Below the pieces are notes generated by a model. That model was given only the letters and a program-made list of their open reading frames with translations. It searched no databases and was not told where the DNA came from. Positions 8,438-15,600 of a stretch of DNA of 43,525 nucleotides are shown here, piece by piece. Origin of the DNA: Comamonadaceae bacterium 2PF (GTDB taxonomy: Bacteria > Pseudomonadota > Gammaproteobacteria > Burkholderiales > Burkholderiaceae_C); NCBI GenBank assembly GCA_005502875.1, contig SCMV01000033.1:1-43525 (forward strand), written 5' to 3'. Position numbers and translations under genes: made by a program. Position 1 is the stretch's first letter. Each line of letters opens with the position of its first letter.

Positions 8438-9453
8438 CATGGTTGAGCGCCCGAGCGGGCGGTGCGCCAGGCGCCAGGTGCCTGGCCCGTCCAGCGTTTG
8501 AAGGCGTGGTGGAAGGCGCTTTGGTTGGCGAACCCGAGCTTGAGCGCCACGTCGGCCACCGACAGCTGGGCTTGCCCGAGCAGGCGCAAGGCGCGCTCTT
8601 GCAGCAGGCGATCAACCAGCTGACGGAACTGCAGCTCCTCCTGGTCCAGCCGATGCTGCAGCGTGCGCGGCGCCAACCCCAGGGACGCTGCCACCTGCGT
8701 CAGGCTGGGGCGCGCGTCTTCCAGGGCCCGTCGGATGGTGTGCTCGACCATGCCCAGCCAGGTGTCGGGGGACGAGGCCATTTGCACCAGGCGTTCTTCG
8801 GCCAGCGCCAGCAGCCTGGCATGCACCTCGGCGCTCGCGTCTTGCAGGGGCAACCAGGCCAAGGCAGCCGGTGCGATCAGCTGGTTGCAGGGTTGGTTGA
8901 AGCGAACGGTGCCGCCAAAGGTGCCCTGAAAGAGCTGCAGGTCCTGCGGGTGTGATGGGGGCTCGAAGGCGAAGTCTGCGTCGCAGCTCAGGTCCTGACG
9001 ACCGGTCAGGGCCCGGGCCTGGTGCACCCACACGCCCAGAGAAAACATGATGTGCGCCGACGTGGGCGAGTCCATCACGGGCAGCCAGCGCATGTGAACC
9101 CGCCCCTCGTCGATCGACAGGGCGGTGAGGTTGACCTGGTCCAGCAAGGGCTCGTAGCGGTGCAGCATCAGCGCCGCATCGGCCAGGGTGGGGCAGGCCA
9201 TCGCGAGGTAGCCCACGAGCCCCAGGTGCCGGGGCTGCACGTGCGCGGCCAGCCGGAGGGGGTAGACGGGGTCGTTCAGCGCCGTGCACACGCGCACCAG
9301 CAGGCTGGAGCACAACTGGCCGTCCAGGCGCTGGGACGCGGGTGTCTGCAGCAAGGTGTGCGCGTCCTCACCGAGGATGCGGGCCGGGTCATGCCCCGAC
9401 TTTTCCAGGTGTTCGAGCAAGGCGTGGGCATAACCCGCGATGGCTGCGCCCAT
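8437..9453 (-). CDS. AraC-family regulator divergent from the lipase
   Basis: A 338-residue regulator with an Arabinose_bd-like N-terminal domain (LxYLAMACPTLADAALMLHRYEPL region) and a C-terminal AraC double helix-turn-helix: VAASLGLAPRTLQHRLDQE and VALKLGFANQSAFHHAFKRWTGQAPGAWR. ATG 9453 (MGAAIAGYAH) is preferred; the frame extends to 9525 but the extra residues look like untranslated leader. It is transcribed away from a lipase gene, with a 236-base shared promoter region containing two similar CCCCG/GGGG dyads. This arrangement is typical of a local activator, so it is probably the lipase regulator (inference). Confidence 0.9.
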   Translation of the reverse strand: MGAAIAGYAHALLEHLEKSGHDPARILGEDAHTLLQTPASQRLDGQLCSSLLVRVCTALNDPVYPLRLAAHVQPRHLGLVGYLAMACPTLADAALMLHRYEPLLDQVNLTALSIDEGRVHMRWLPVMDSPTSAHIMFSLGVWVHQARALTGRQDLSCDADFAFEPPSHPQDLQLFQGTFGGTVRFNQPCNQLIAPAALAWLPLQDASAEVHARLLALAEERLVQMASSPDTWLGMVEHTIRRALEDARPSLTQVAASLGLAPRTLQHRLDQEELQFRQLVDRLLQERALRLLGQAQLSVADVALKLGFANQSAFHHAFKRWTGQAPGAWRTARSGAQP

Positions 9454-9526
9454 GTTGTCGCCAAAGGTTCCTGGTGCATTCCCGGGTTTTGCGTGTCTGA
9501 GCAAAGCGTCTGCGTGCCTTCGCAAT

Positions 9527-9541
9527 ACCCCGTTGTGGGGT
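9527..9541. promoter_or_regulatory. Dyad 1 in the AraC-lipase divergent promoter
   Basis: ACCCC-GTTGT-GGGGT, a 5-bp perfect dyad with a 5-base centre. A related dyad lies 99 bases away, centre to centre. Together they are candidates for paired operators of the divergent AraC protein. Confidence 0.35.
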
Positions 9542-9625
9542 GGTTTTGAAAATGGTTGCCAGGCCTGCCGCGCTCTGGCTGCCCTGGTTTCTCGAAGGAC
9601 GCCAGTGGAGCCCAGGAGCGGTCAT

Positions 9626-9640
9626 TCCCCGAATGGGGGA
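9626..9640. promoter_or_regulatory. Dyad 2 in the AraC-lipase divergent promoter
   Basis: TCCCC-GAATG-GGGGA, of the same size and layout as dyad 1 (CCCCG start, GGGG end). It lies 50 bases upstream of the lipase start codon. Confidence 0.35.
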
Positions 9641-9689
9641 TACCCGCACAGGCCAGTCCTCCGCTCTGCAATCAACTGGAAGCCCCCAC

Positions 9690-10625
9690 ATGAAACAACA
9701 AGTCCGGCTCCTCGCCGTTTCGGCCGCCACCTTCGCGCTCTTGTCCGCCGCACTCCCGGCTGCGGCCAGCACCTACGGCCAGACGCGCTACCCGATCGTG
9801 CTGGCGCACGGCATGACTGGCTTTGACAACATCGGGCCCATCGACTACTGGTACCGCATCCCGTCGAACCTGCGTGCCAACGGCGCCACCGTCTACGTCA
9901 CCCAGGTTTCGGCGTTCAACTCTTCCGAGCTGCGTGGCGAGCAACTGTTGCAGCAGGTCGAGGAGATCGTGGCCGTCAGCGGCAAGCCCAAGGTCAACCT
10001 GATCGGGCACAGCCACGGCAACCACTCGTCGCGCTATGTGGCGGGCGTGCGGCCGGACCTGGTTGCCTCGGTGACCTCGGTGTCGGGGCCCACCTTCGGC
10101 TCGCCGGTGGCCGACCTGGTCCAGGGCGTGTCCGACGTGGGCGGTCCGACCCTGACCAAGGTGATCGCCTCGGTGGTCAGCGGCCTGGGCAAGTTGGTGG
10201 CGCTGTTGTCGGACAACCCGAAGCTGCCGCAAGATTCCTTTGCGGGCATGCAGTCGCTCACCACCAAGGGGGCGGCTGACTTCAATCGCCGTTTCCCGGG
10301 GGGCGTTCCTTCCACGCCTTGTGCCCAGGGGCCCGAGTCGGCCAATGGCGTGCGCTACTACTCATGGAGTGGCGTGGGCCAGGTCCACAACCTGCTGGAT
10401 CCGGCCGATTACGCCCTGGCGCTGTCGGGCCTGGCCTTCCTGGGCAAGCCCAATGACGGCCTGGTCGGGCAGTGCTCCAGCCACCTGGGCAAGGTCATCC
10501 GGGACGACTACCGCATGAACCACTTGCACACCGTCAACCAGCTCTTCGGGCTGGTGGGCCTGGGCGTTGACCCGGTTGGGACTTACCGCGTTCACGCCAA
10601 CCGACTGAAGCTGGCGGGCCTGTGA
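9690..10625 (+). CDS. lipA: Secreted triacylglycerol lipase (Lif-dependent family I)
   Basis: An extracellular ester hydrolase of 311 residues related to the Pseudomonas/Burkholderia family I lipases. A signal peptide (MKQQVRLLAV, hydrophobic core, cleavage after the AAAS region near residue 27) suits Sec export and type II secretion. The triad is visible: Ser108 in GHSHGN, Asp256 in NDGLVG and His278 in MNHLH. Cys211 and Cys262 are placed to form the disulfide known in this family. The usual GHSHGG elbow has Asn in place of the final Gly. ATG 9690 gives the signal peptide directly; the open frame upstream to 9540 is ignored. The stop codon overlaps the lif start by one base, so the two are translationally coupled. 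Confidence 0.93.
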   Translation: MKQQVRLLAVSAATFALLSAALPAAASTYGQTRYPIVLAHGMTGFDNIGPIDYWYRIPSNLRANGATVYVTQVSAFNSSELRGEQLLQQVEEIVAVSGKPKVNLIGHSHGNHSSRYVAGVRPDLVASVTSVSGPTFGSPVADLVQGVSDVGGPTLTKVIASVVSGLGKLVALLSDNPKLPQDSFAGMQSLTTKGAADFNRRFPGGVPSTPCAQGPESANGVRYYSWSGVGQVHNLLDPADYALALSGLAFLGKPNDGLVGQCSSHLGKVIRDDYRMNHLHTVNQLFGLVGLGVDPVGTYRVHANRLKLAGL

Positions 10626-11674
10626 TGACGCGGCGCGGTTGGGTGGGGCTTGCTGGCCTGGTGCTGGTGGCGTCCGGGGCGCTGTGGTGGGGCGTGCGTC
10701 CTGCGGGCGCTCCCGCGATCGCCTCGCAAGACGTCGGTGATGCGCCAGGAGGTTGGCACGCCCTGATCCAGGCGAGCGCCGAATCCGAGCCGGGGCTGCA
10801 GTCGGGGGTGGAAGGCCTGCCTGCGTCCCTGCAGGGCACCGAGCTCGATGGTCAGGTGCGTGCCGACGCTCAGGGGCGCCTGGTCGTCGATCGGGCGCTG
10901 CGCGACCGGTTTGACTACTTCCTCTCCTTGATCGGGGAGGAGCCCGAGGCCCGGGTTCTGGCGCGGCTGGATGCGCACCTCAAGTCCCTGCTGCCACCTC
11001 AGGCCTTGGCCACCGCCCGCGACCTGCTGGCCCGCTACATGGCTTTTCAGCAAGCGCGGTCCCAGCTCGGGCAGCAAGGCCCTCAGGCCGAGGTGAGCAC
11101 GCTGGAGCCGGACATGCTGAGGGCCCGTTTCGAGCGCATTCAGGCGCTGAAGCTGACGCATTTCGATGCACAGGAGGTTGCGGCCTTCTTCGGCGATGAC
11201 GATGCCGAAGACCGCTACACCCTTGCCCGCCTGAGCCTGTGGCGAGACGCCTCGCTTGACAGCACGGCCAAGGCCCTGCGCCTGAAGGCCTTGCAAGCGC
11301 AGTTGCCGCCGAGCTTGCGCGAGCGCCTGACGGTGGCCGACACCGTGGCCGATCTGCGTGCCCTGCGAGAGGACTGGCATTCACGGGGCGGTGACGCGCA
11401 GGCCTTGCGGTCTGCGCGGCTGGCCCTGGTGGGGCAAGAGGTCACCGATCGACTCGAGGCCCTCGATGCCAGGCGCGATGAATGGCGCGAAAGGGTGGCG
11501 AGCTACCTGCAGGGCCGGGCGGCGCTGCAGGCCGATGCCAGCCTGAGCTCGACCCTGCGAGAGCAGGCGGAGTTGGCGCTCAGGCAGCGGCACTTCGCTC
11601 CGCAGGAGTGGCCAAGGCTGGAGGCCTGGACGCAGGCCCAGGCTCAAGGCGTTTCGCTCGGGTCTTCGCGATGA
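10625..11674 (+). CDS. lifO: Lipase-specific foldase (lipase chaperone Lif)
   Basis: A periplasmic, membrane-anchored steric chaperone that folds the cognate lipase before secretion. The 349-residue protein has an N-terminal membrane anchor (residues 6 to 25), a Pro/Ala linker, and the Lif signature R-x-x-F-D-Y-F-L-S at residues 93-101 (RDRFDYFLSLIGE), followed by the long helical arm typical of the family. Its ATG overlaps the lipase stop codon (TGATG); a GTG three bases earlier is the only alternative. A second lipase follows 105 bases after its end. A possible weak terminator at 11681-11705 separates them. Confidence 0.93.
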   Translation: MTRRGWVGLAGLVLVASGALWWGVRPAGAPAIASQDVGDAPGGWHALIQASAESEPGLQSGVEGLPASLQGTELDGQVRADAQGRLVVDRALRDRFDYFLSLIGEEPEARVLARLDAHLKSLLPPQALATARDLLARYMAFQQARSQLGQQGPQAEVSTLEPDMLRARFERIQALKLTHFDAQEVAAFFGDDDAEDRYTLARLSLWRDASLDSTAKALRLKALQAQLPPSLRERLTVADTVADLRALREDWHSRGGDAQALRSARLALVGQEVTDRLEALDARRDEWRERVASYLQGRAALQADASLSSTLREQAELALRQRHFAPQEWPRLEAWTQAQAQGVSLGSSR

Positions 11675-11680
11675 CACGGC

Positions 11681-11705
11681 CCGCCCCCCGATGCGGGGGC
11701 GGTTT
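11681..11705 (+). terminator. Possible weak terminator after lif
   Basis: An 8-bp GC-only stem (CCGCCCCC with GGGGGCGG) and 6-base loop followed by only three T. It could attenuate rather than end transcription into the second lipase. Confidence 0.4.
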
Positions 11706-11779
11706 CGATCGCTGTCAGGGGTAACATCCCGCGCCACCCAGCGGTGTGCGGGAAACGCCCTGGGGCGAAAGGAAACGCG

Positions 11780-12796
11780 GTGTCAAGCAAGCAAGGTGGG
11801 GGACAGCCCCTGGTGAGAATCGGTGTGATCGGGGCCCTGGTGGCTGCGCTGGCGTGGCCTGCTGCCACAGTGGGGCAGCAAGAGGCGAGCGCTGCGGCCT
11901 CCGCACCAGCTGCTGAGCGTGGTGAGGCCGCATCGCCTTCGGGGCCGCGGTACCCCATCGTGCTCGTGCACGGCATGATGGGCTTCAAGGAACTGGACCT
12001 GGGCTGGCTCGGCAAGCTGCCTTACTGGCGTGGCATCGTCGATGCCATGGTGGCCGAGGGCGCCACGGTGCGCGTGGTGCAGGTCTCGGCCTTCAACACG
12101 TCCGAGGTTCGAGGCGAGCAACTGATTCCGCAAGTCGAGCAGATCCTGCGGGAAACCGGCGCACAGAAGGTCCACCTGATCGGTCACAGCCACGGCAGCC
12201 AGACCAGCCGCTACGTGGCGGGCAAGAGGCCCGAGTGGGTGGCTTCCGTGACCGCTGTCGCGGGCCCGACCTTCGGTTCGGAGTTCGGCGACTGGATGCA
12301 GAAACAGGTCAAAGACGACACCTGGGCGGCGGGCCTCATCATGGGCCTGGGGCATCAGATCGGCCGTTTCGTGAACTGGGCCAGTGGCACCGATTTGCCG
12401 CAGGACGTCGGGGCGGCGCTGGCTTCCTTGCACAGCGAAGGCGCAGCCGATTTCAACCGGCGCTTTCCTGGTGGTGTGCCGTCCGAGCCGTGTGGTCAAG
12501 GGACAGCGCAGGCCGAAGGGGTGCGCTACTACTCCTGGAGCGGTGTCGGCGCATTCCACAACTGGCTCAACCCCGCGGACTACCAGATGGCCCTGACCAG
12601 CCTGGCGTTCAGCAAGGAGGAGGGCGATGGCCTGGTGGGGCGTTGCGCCAGCCACCTGGGCCAGGTCATCCGAGACGACCTGCCGCTCAACCACTTCCAG
12701 ATCGTCAACCAGATTGGCGGTCTGGTGGGCGAAGGCGCCGACCCGATCGGCCCCTACGTGGAACACGCACGGCGCCTGAAGGCGCTGGGGCTGTGA
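11780..12796 (+). CDS. Second secreted lipase, paralogue of the upstream lipase
   Basis: A 338-residue family I lipase clearly paralogous to the upstream one: YPIVLVHGM, VQVSAFNTSEVRGEQL, GHSHGS with the nucleophile Ser, ADFNRRFPGGVPS, RYYSWSGVG, EGDGLVGRCASHLG with the catalytic Asp, and LPLNHFQIVNQ with the catalytic His. The two cysteines for the disulfide are kept. GTG 11780 is chosen because AAAGGAAA stands just upstream and it begins a good signal peptide (VRIGVIGALVAALAWPAATVG); the GTG at 11744 is less likely. A low-complexity Ala/Glu segment follows the signal peptide. It has no foldase gene of its own, so it probably uses the Lif encoded directly upstream. Confidence 0.9.
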   Translation: MSSKQGGGQPLVRIGVIGALVAALAWPAATVGQQEASAAASAPAAERGEAASPSGPRYPIVLVHGMMGFKELDLGWLGKLPYWRGIVDAMVAEGATVRVVQVSAFNTSEVRGEQLIPQVEQILRETGAQKVHLIGHSHGSQTSRYVAGKRPEWVASVTAVAGPTFGSEFGDWMQKQVKDDTWAAGLIMGLGHQIGRFVNWASGTDLPQDVGAALASLHSEGAADFNRRFPGGVPSEPCGQGTAQAEGVRYYSWSGVGAFHNWLNPADYQMALTSLAFSKEEGDGLVGRCASHLGQVIRDDLPLNHFQIVNQIGGLVGEGADPIGPYVEHARRLKALGL

Positions 12797-12808
12797 ACCC
12801 GCTCGCGG

Positions 12809-12814
12809 GATAAT
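12809..12814 (+). promoter_or_regulatory. Candidate -10 box for purC
   Basis: GATAAT about 30 bases before the purC ATG, just past the end of the lipase gene. No convincing -35 hexamer is visible. Confidence 0.35.
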
Positions 12815-12844
12815 GCCGCGCTGACCTGAACGAAGACTGCTGCC

Positions 12845-13756
12845 ATGACCCAAGCCCTGCACACCTCCCAACTGACTTCCCTGCCGCTGCTGGCCCGCGG
12901 CAAGGTGCGCGACAACTACGCCGTCGGCGACGACCGCATCCTGATGGTCGCCTCCGACCGCATCAGCGCCTTCGACGTGATCATGGGCGAGCCGATCCCC
13001 GGCAAGGGCGCGCTGCTGACGCAGATGGCGCTGTTCTGGTTCGAGCTGCTCAAAGACGTGGCCCCGAATCACCTCACGGGCGACGACCCGGTCAGCGTGG
13101 TGAGCGCCGCCGAGCGCGCCCAGGTCGAAGGCCGCTCGATGCTGGTCAAGAAGCTCAAGCCCCTGCCCGTGGAAGCCGTGGTGCGTGGCTACCTGGCTGG
13201 CTCCGGCTGGAAGGAGTACCAGGACAACGGCATGGTCTGCGGCGTCAAGCTGCCCGCCGGCCTGAAGAACGCCAGCAAGCTGCCCGAGCCCATCTTCACG
13301 CCGGCCACCAAGGCCGAGGTGGGCGACCACGACGAGAACATCTCGTTCGAGAAGATGAGCGAGATCATCGGCGCCGAGATGGCCGCCAAGGTGCGCGAGC
13401 TGGCCGTGGCCCTTTACAAGAAGGCCGCGGATTTCGCGCTGACCAAGGGCATCATCATCGCCGACACCAAGTTCGAGTTCGGCCTCGATGAACACGGCAC
13501 CCTGACCGTGATGGACGAGGTGCTGACGCCCGATTCCTCGCGCTTCTGGCCCATCGAAGGCTACGAAGCCGCCTTCGCCGCCGGCCAGAACCCGCCCAGC
13601 TACGACAAGCAGTTCCTGCGCGACTGGCTGGAGCAGGCCACCGTCAACGGCCAGCCCTGGGACAAGACCGCGCCATCGCCGGCCTTGCCGCAGGACGTGA
13701 TCGAGCACACCTCGGCCAAGTACCGCGAGGCGCTCACGCGCCTGACGGGCGCTTGA
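12845..13756 (+). CDS. purC: Phosphoribosylaminoimidazole-succinocarboxamide synthase (SAICAR synthetase)
   Basis: Condenses CAIR with aspartate using ATP in de novo purine synthesis. The 303-residue length fits the longer SAICAR synthetase type. Visible motifs are GKVRDNYAV near residue 19, [21 protein letters not shown] near 36, [14 protein letters not shown] near 113, [10 protein letters not shown], and [12 protein letters not shown] near the C-terminus. The start ATG is unambiguous. It is separated from purE-purK, which lie 24 kb downstream in the same window. It converges with engB with only 13 bases between stop codons and no hairpin there. Confidence 0.97.
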   Translation: MTQALHTSQLTSLPLLARGKVRDNYAVGDDRILMVASDRISAFDVIMGEPIPGKGALLTQMALFWFELLKDVAPNHLTGDDPVSVVSAAERAQVEGRSMLVKKLKPLPVEAVVRGYLAGSGWKEYQDNGMVCGVKLPAGLKNASKLPEPIFTPATKAEVGDHDENISFEKMSEIIGAEMAAKVRELAVALYKKAADFALTKGIIIADTKFEFGLDEHGTLTVMDEVLTPDSSRFWPIEGYEAAFAAGQNPPSYDKQFLRDWLEQATVNGQPWDKTAPSPALPQDVIEHTSAKYREALTRLTGA

Positions 13757-13769
13757 ACGCCCAGCACGC

Positions 13770-14636
13770 TCAGGCCTGATCGAGCTCGTCGGTTTCGGCC
13801 GAAGCTGCCGCCGCTGCGGCCAACGCTGCCGCCTCGGCGGCCATGGCCTGGGCCTCTTCGGGGCTCAGTGCCCAGCTCTGCAGCAGCTCGGCCGCGTCGC
13901 CCACGCCGGTCTTGTTGAGCGACGAGAACAGCGCGACGCCGATGTCCGCCTCGTCGGTGGCCAGGTCGGCCAGCACCGCTTGCACCTGGCGCAACGAGTC
14001 GGCCTGCTCCTTGCGGTTGAGCTTGTCGGCTTTGGTCAACAGCACCAGCAGCTTGACCTCGCCGTTGCGGATGCGCGGCGCCACGAACCCCAGCAGCTGT
14101 GTGTCGAGCTCGGTGAAGCCGTGTCGGCTGTCGACCATCTGCACGACGGCACACAGGTTGCGGCGTCGCTCCAGGTAGTCGGCCATCACCTCTTGCCAGC
14201 GCAGCTTGGCCGTGCGGTCCACGGCGGCGTAGCCGTAGCCCGGCAGGTCGGCCCAGATCTGGTCGGGCGCGGCCTTGGGGCCCAGGTGGAACAGGTTGAT
14301 GTGCTGCGTGCGCCCCGGGGTCTTGGAGGCGTAGGCCAGCTGGCGCTGCTGGGCCAGGGTGTTGATGGCCGTGGACTTGCCCGCGTTGGAGCGGCCCACG
14401 AAAGCCACTTCCGGCAATTCGTGCACCGGCAGCTGGTGCAACTGGGCGGCGGTGGTGAAAAAACGCGCCGAATGGGCCCAGGCCAGGGCCAGCTTGGCCG
14501 GGTGCTTGGCAAGGTCCTTGGTGGGGGCCGGGCCGGGGGCGGCGGCTGCCTGGGCGGCGGCCGGTGCCGGGCGCGGGCGGCGCTTCGGACCGGGGTTTGT
14601 GCTCGCCTTGGAGCGAGAGGATGTCGAACGGGTCAT
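13770..14636 (-). CDS. engB: Ribosome biogenesis GTPase EngB (YihA/YsxC)
   Basis: A GTPase needed for maturation of the large ribosomal subunit. G motifs are in order: G1 GRSNAGKS at residues 81-88, G2 region KTPGRTQ at 105-111, G3 DLPGYG at 130-135, and G4 TKADKLNRKE. The protein is 288 residues, longer than the usual 200 or so, because of a basic Pro/Ala-rich N-terminal extension of about 45 residues and an Ala-rich C-terminal tail. ATG 14636 is chosen; the frame stays open to 14774 but that would read through the cytochrome c4 promoter. It is divergent from cytochrome c4, a pairing I recall as common in this bacterial group. Confidence 0.95.
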   Translation of the reverse strand: MTRSTSSRSKASTNPGPKRRPRPAPAAAQAAAAPGPAPTKDLAKHPAKLALAWAHSARFFTTAAQLHQLPVHELPEVAFVGRSNAGKSTAINTLAQQRQLAYASKTPGRTQHINLFHLGPKAAPDQIWADLPGYGYAAVDRTAKLRWQEVMADYLERRRNLCAVVQMVDSRHGFTELDTQLLGFVAPRIRNGEVKLLVLLTKADKLNRKEQADSLRQVQAVLADLATDEADIGVALFSSLNKTGVGDAAELLQSWALSPEEAQAMAAEAAALAAAAAASAETDELDQA

Positions 14637-14645
14637 GGGGCATTG

Positions 14646-14651
14646 TAAAAT
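14646..14651 (+). promoter_or_regulatory. Candidate -10 box for cytochrome c4
   Basis: TAAAAT in the divergent engB/cytochrome c4 gap, about 120 bases before the cytochrome start. The -35 region (GTCGAA at 14623) matches poorly. Confidence 0.3.
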
Positions 14652-14772
14652 CCCTGGGTTTGTTTGCCCAAACTGCGCGCGCTCCGGCCTTCGCAGGGCC
14701 GGGTGATCCCCACCGCGCTCGTTGAAGAACCCTCGCGAGCGACCCCAACAACAAGCCCAGACTCCCAACGTC

Positions 14773-15399
14773 ATGAAGCGCTTTTCTCACCTGATCGCCC
14801 TGGCCACGGTGGCCTTGTCCCTGTCTGGCCTGGCGCACGCCTCCGCTGCTGGCAAGGTCGCCAAGCCCGATCTCGCCGCAGGTGAAGCCAAGGCTGCGGC
14901 CTGCATGGCCTGCCACACCGCCGACGGCTCGCGCGGCGCCCCCGCCTACCCGATCCTGCAAGGCCAGCACCCCGAGTACCTGACCAAGCAGCTGGCCGAG
15001 TTCAAGGAAGGCAAGCGCAAGAACAGCATCATGTCCGGCATGGCCGCGCCCCTGACGCCCGAAGACATGCGCAACATCGCGGCCTTCTACGCTTCCAAGA
15101 AGGCCAAGGACGGCACCGCCAAGAACGCCGCCCTGGTGGCCCTGGGCGAGAAGATCTACCGCGGCGGCATCGCCAAGAAGGGTGTGCCCGCCTGCGCTGG
15201 CTGCCACAGCCCCAATGGCGCCGGCATCCCCGTTCAGTACCCCCGCCTGGCTGGTCAGCACGCCGACTACACCAAGCTGCAGCTGACGGCCTTCCGCCAG
15301 GGCGAGCGCACCAACAACGCCCAGATGGCCACCATCGCGGCCAACCTGAGCGACAAGGAAATCGAAGCCCTGTCCGACTACATCGCCGGCCTGCGCTGA
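14773..15399 (+). CDS. Cytochrome c4 (di-haem)
   Basis: A periplasmic di-haem electron carrier that passes electrons from the bc1 complex to terminal oxidases. The 208-residue protein has a signal peptide (MKRFSHLIAL..., cleavage near AHA at residue 23) and two CxxCH haem sites, CMACH at 44-48 and CAGCH at 141-145, in two similar halves. Methionines in NSIMSGM and NAQMATIA are the likely axial ligands. ATG 14773 begins the signal peptide; the upstream frame to 14722 is discarded. Haem is attached by the ResB/CcsB system encoded immediately downstream. A terminator at 15503-15538 separates it from resB. Confidence 0.95.
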   Translation: MKRFSHLIALATVALSLSGLAHASAAGKVAKPDLAAGEAKAAACMACHTADGSRGAPAYPILQGQHPEYLTKQLAEFKEGKRKNSIMSGMAAPLTPEDMRNIAAFYASKKAKDGTAKNAALVALGEKIYRGGIAKKGVPACAGCHSPNGAGIPVQYPRLAGQHADYTKLQLTAFRQGERTNNAQMATIAANLSDKEIEALSDYIAGLR

Positions 15400-15502
15400 T
15401 GGACTCGGCCGTGTGAGCCGCCGCTGTCCGAGCCACCTGGCCGGGGACGGCGGTCCACGGTGAACGATCCCTGCAGCCAGCGATGCTGCACACAACACAC
15501 AG

Positions 15503-15538
15503 GCGGGAACCCTGAGCGGGGTTGCCCGCTTTTGTTTT
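15503..15538 (+). terminator. Rho-independent terminator after cytochrome c4
   Basis: The stem GCGGGAACCC pairs with GGGTTGCCCGC with one bulged G, followed by TTTTGTTTT. It lies in the 201-base gap between cytochrome c4 and resB; the rest of that gap shows nothing else I can name. Confidence 0.75.
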
Positions 15539-15600
15539 GGGCGCTTGCCGCCCACATTACCGATCACCCCAGGCACTGACGCGCCCCCACCGACGCCCCC

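Noticed and set aside
11783..13708. A 641-codon open frame on the minus strand across purC and the second lipase
   Set aside because: Shadow of two well-identified genes; no domain.
15400..15600. Possible small RNA in the cytochrome c4-resB gap
   Set aside because: Apart from one terminator hairpin, no second structure, promoter or conserved motif could be seen.
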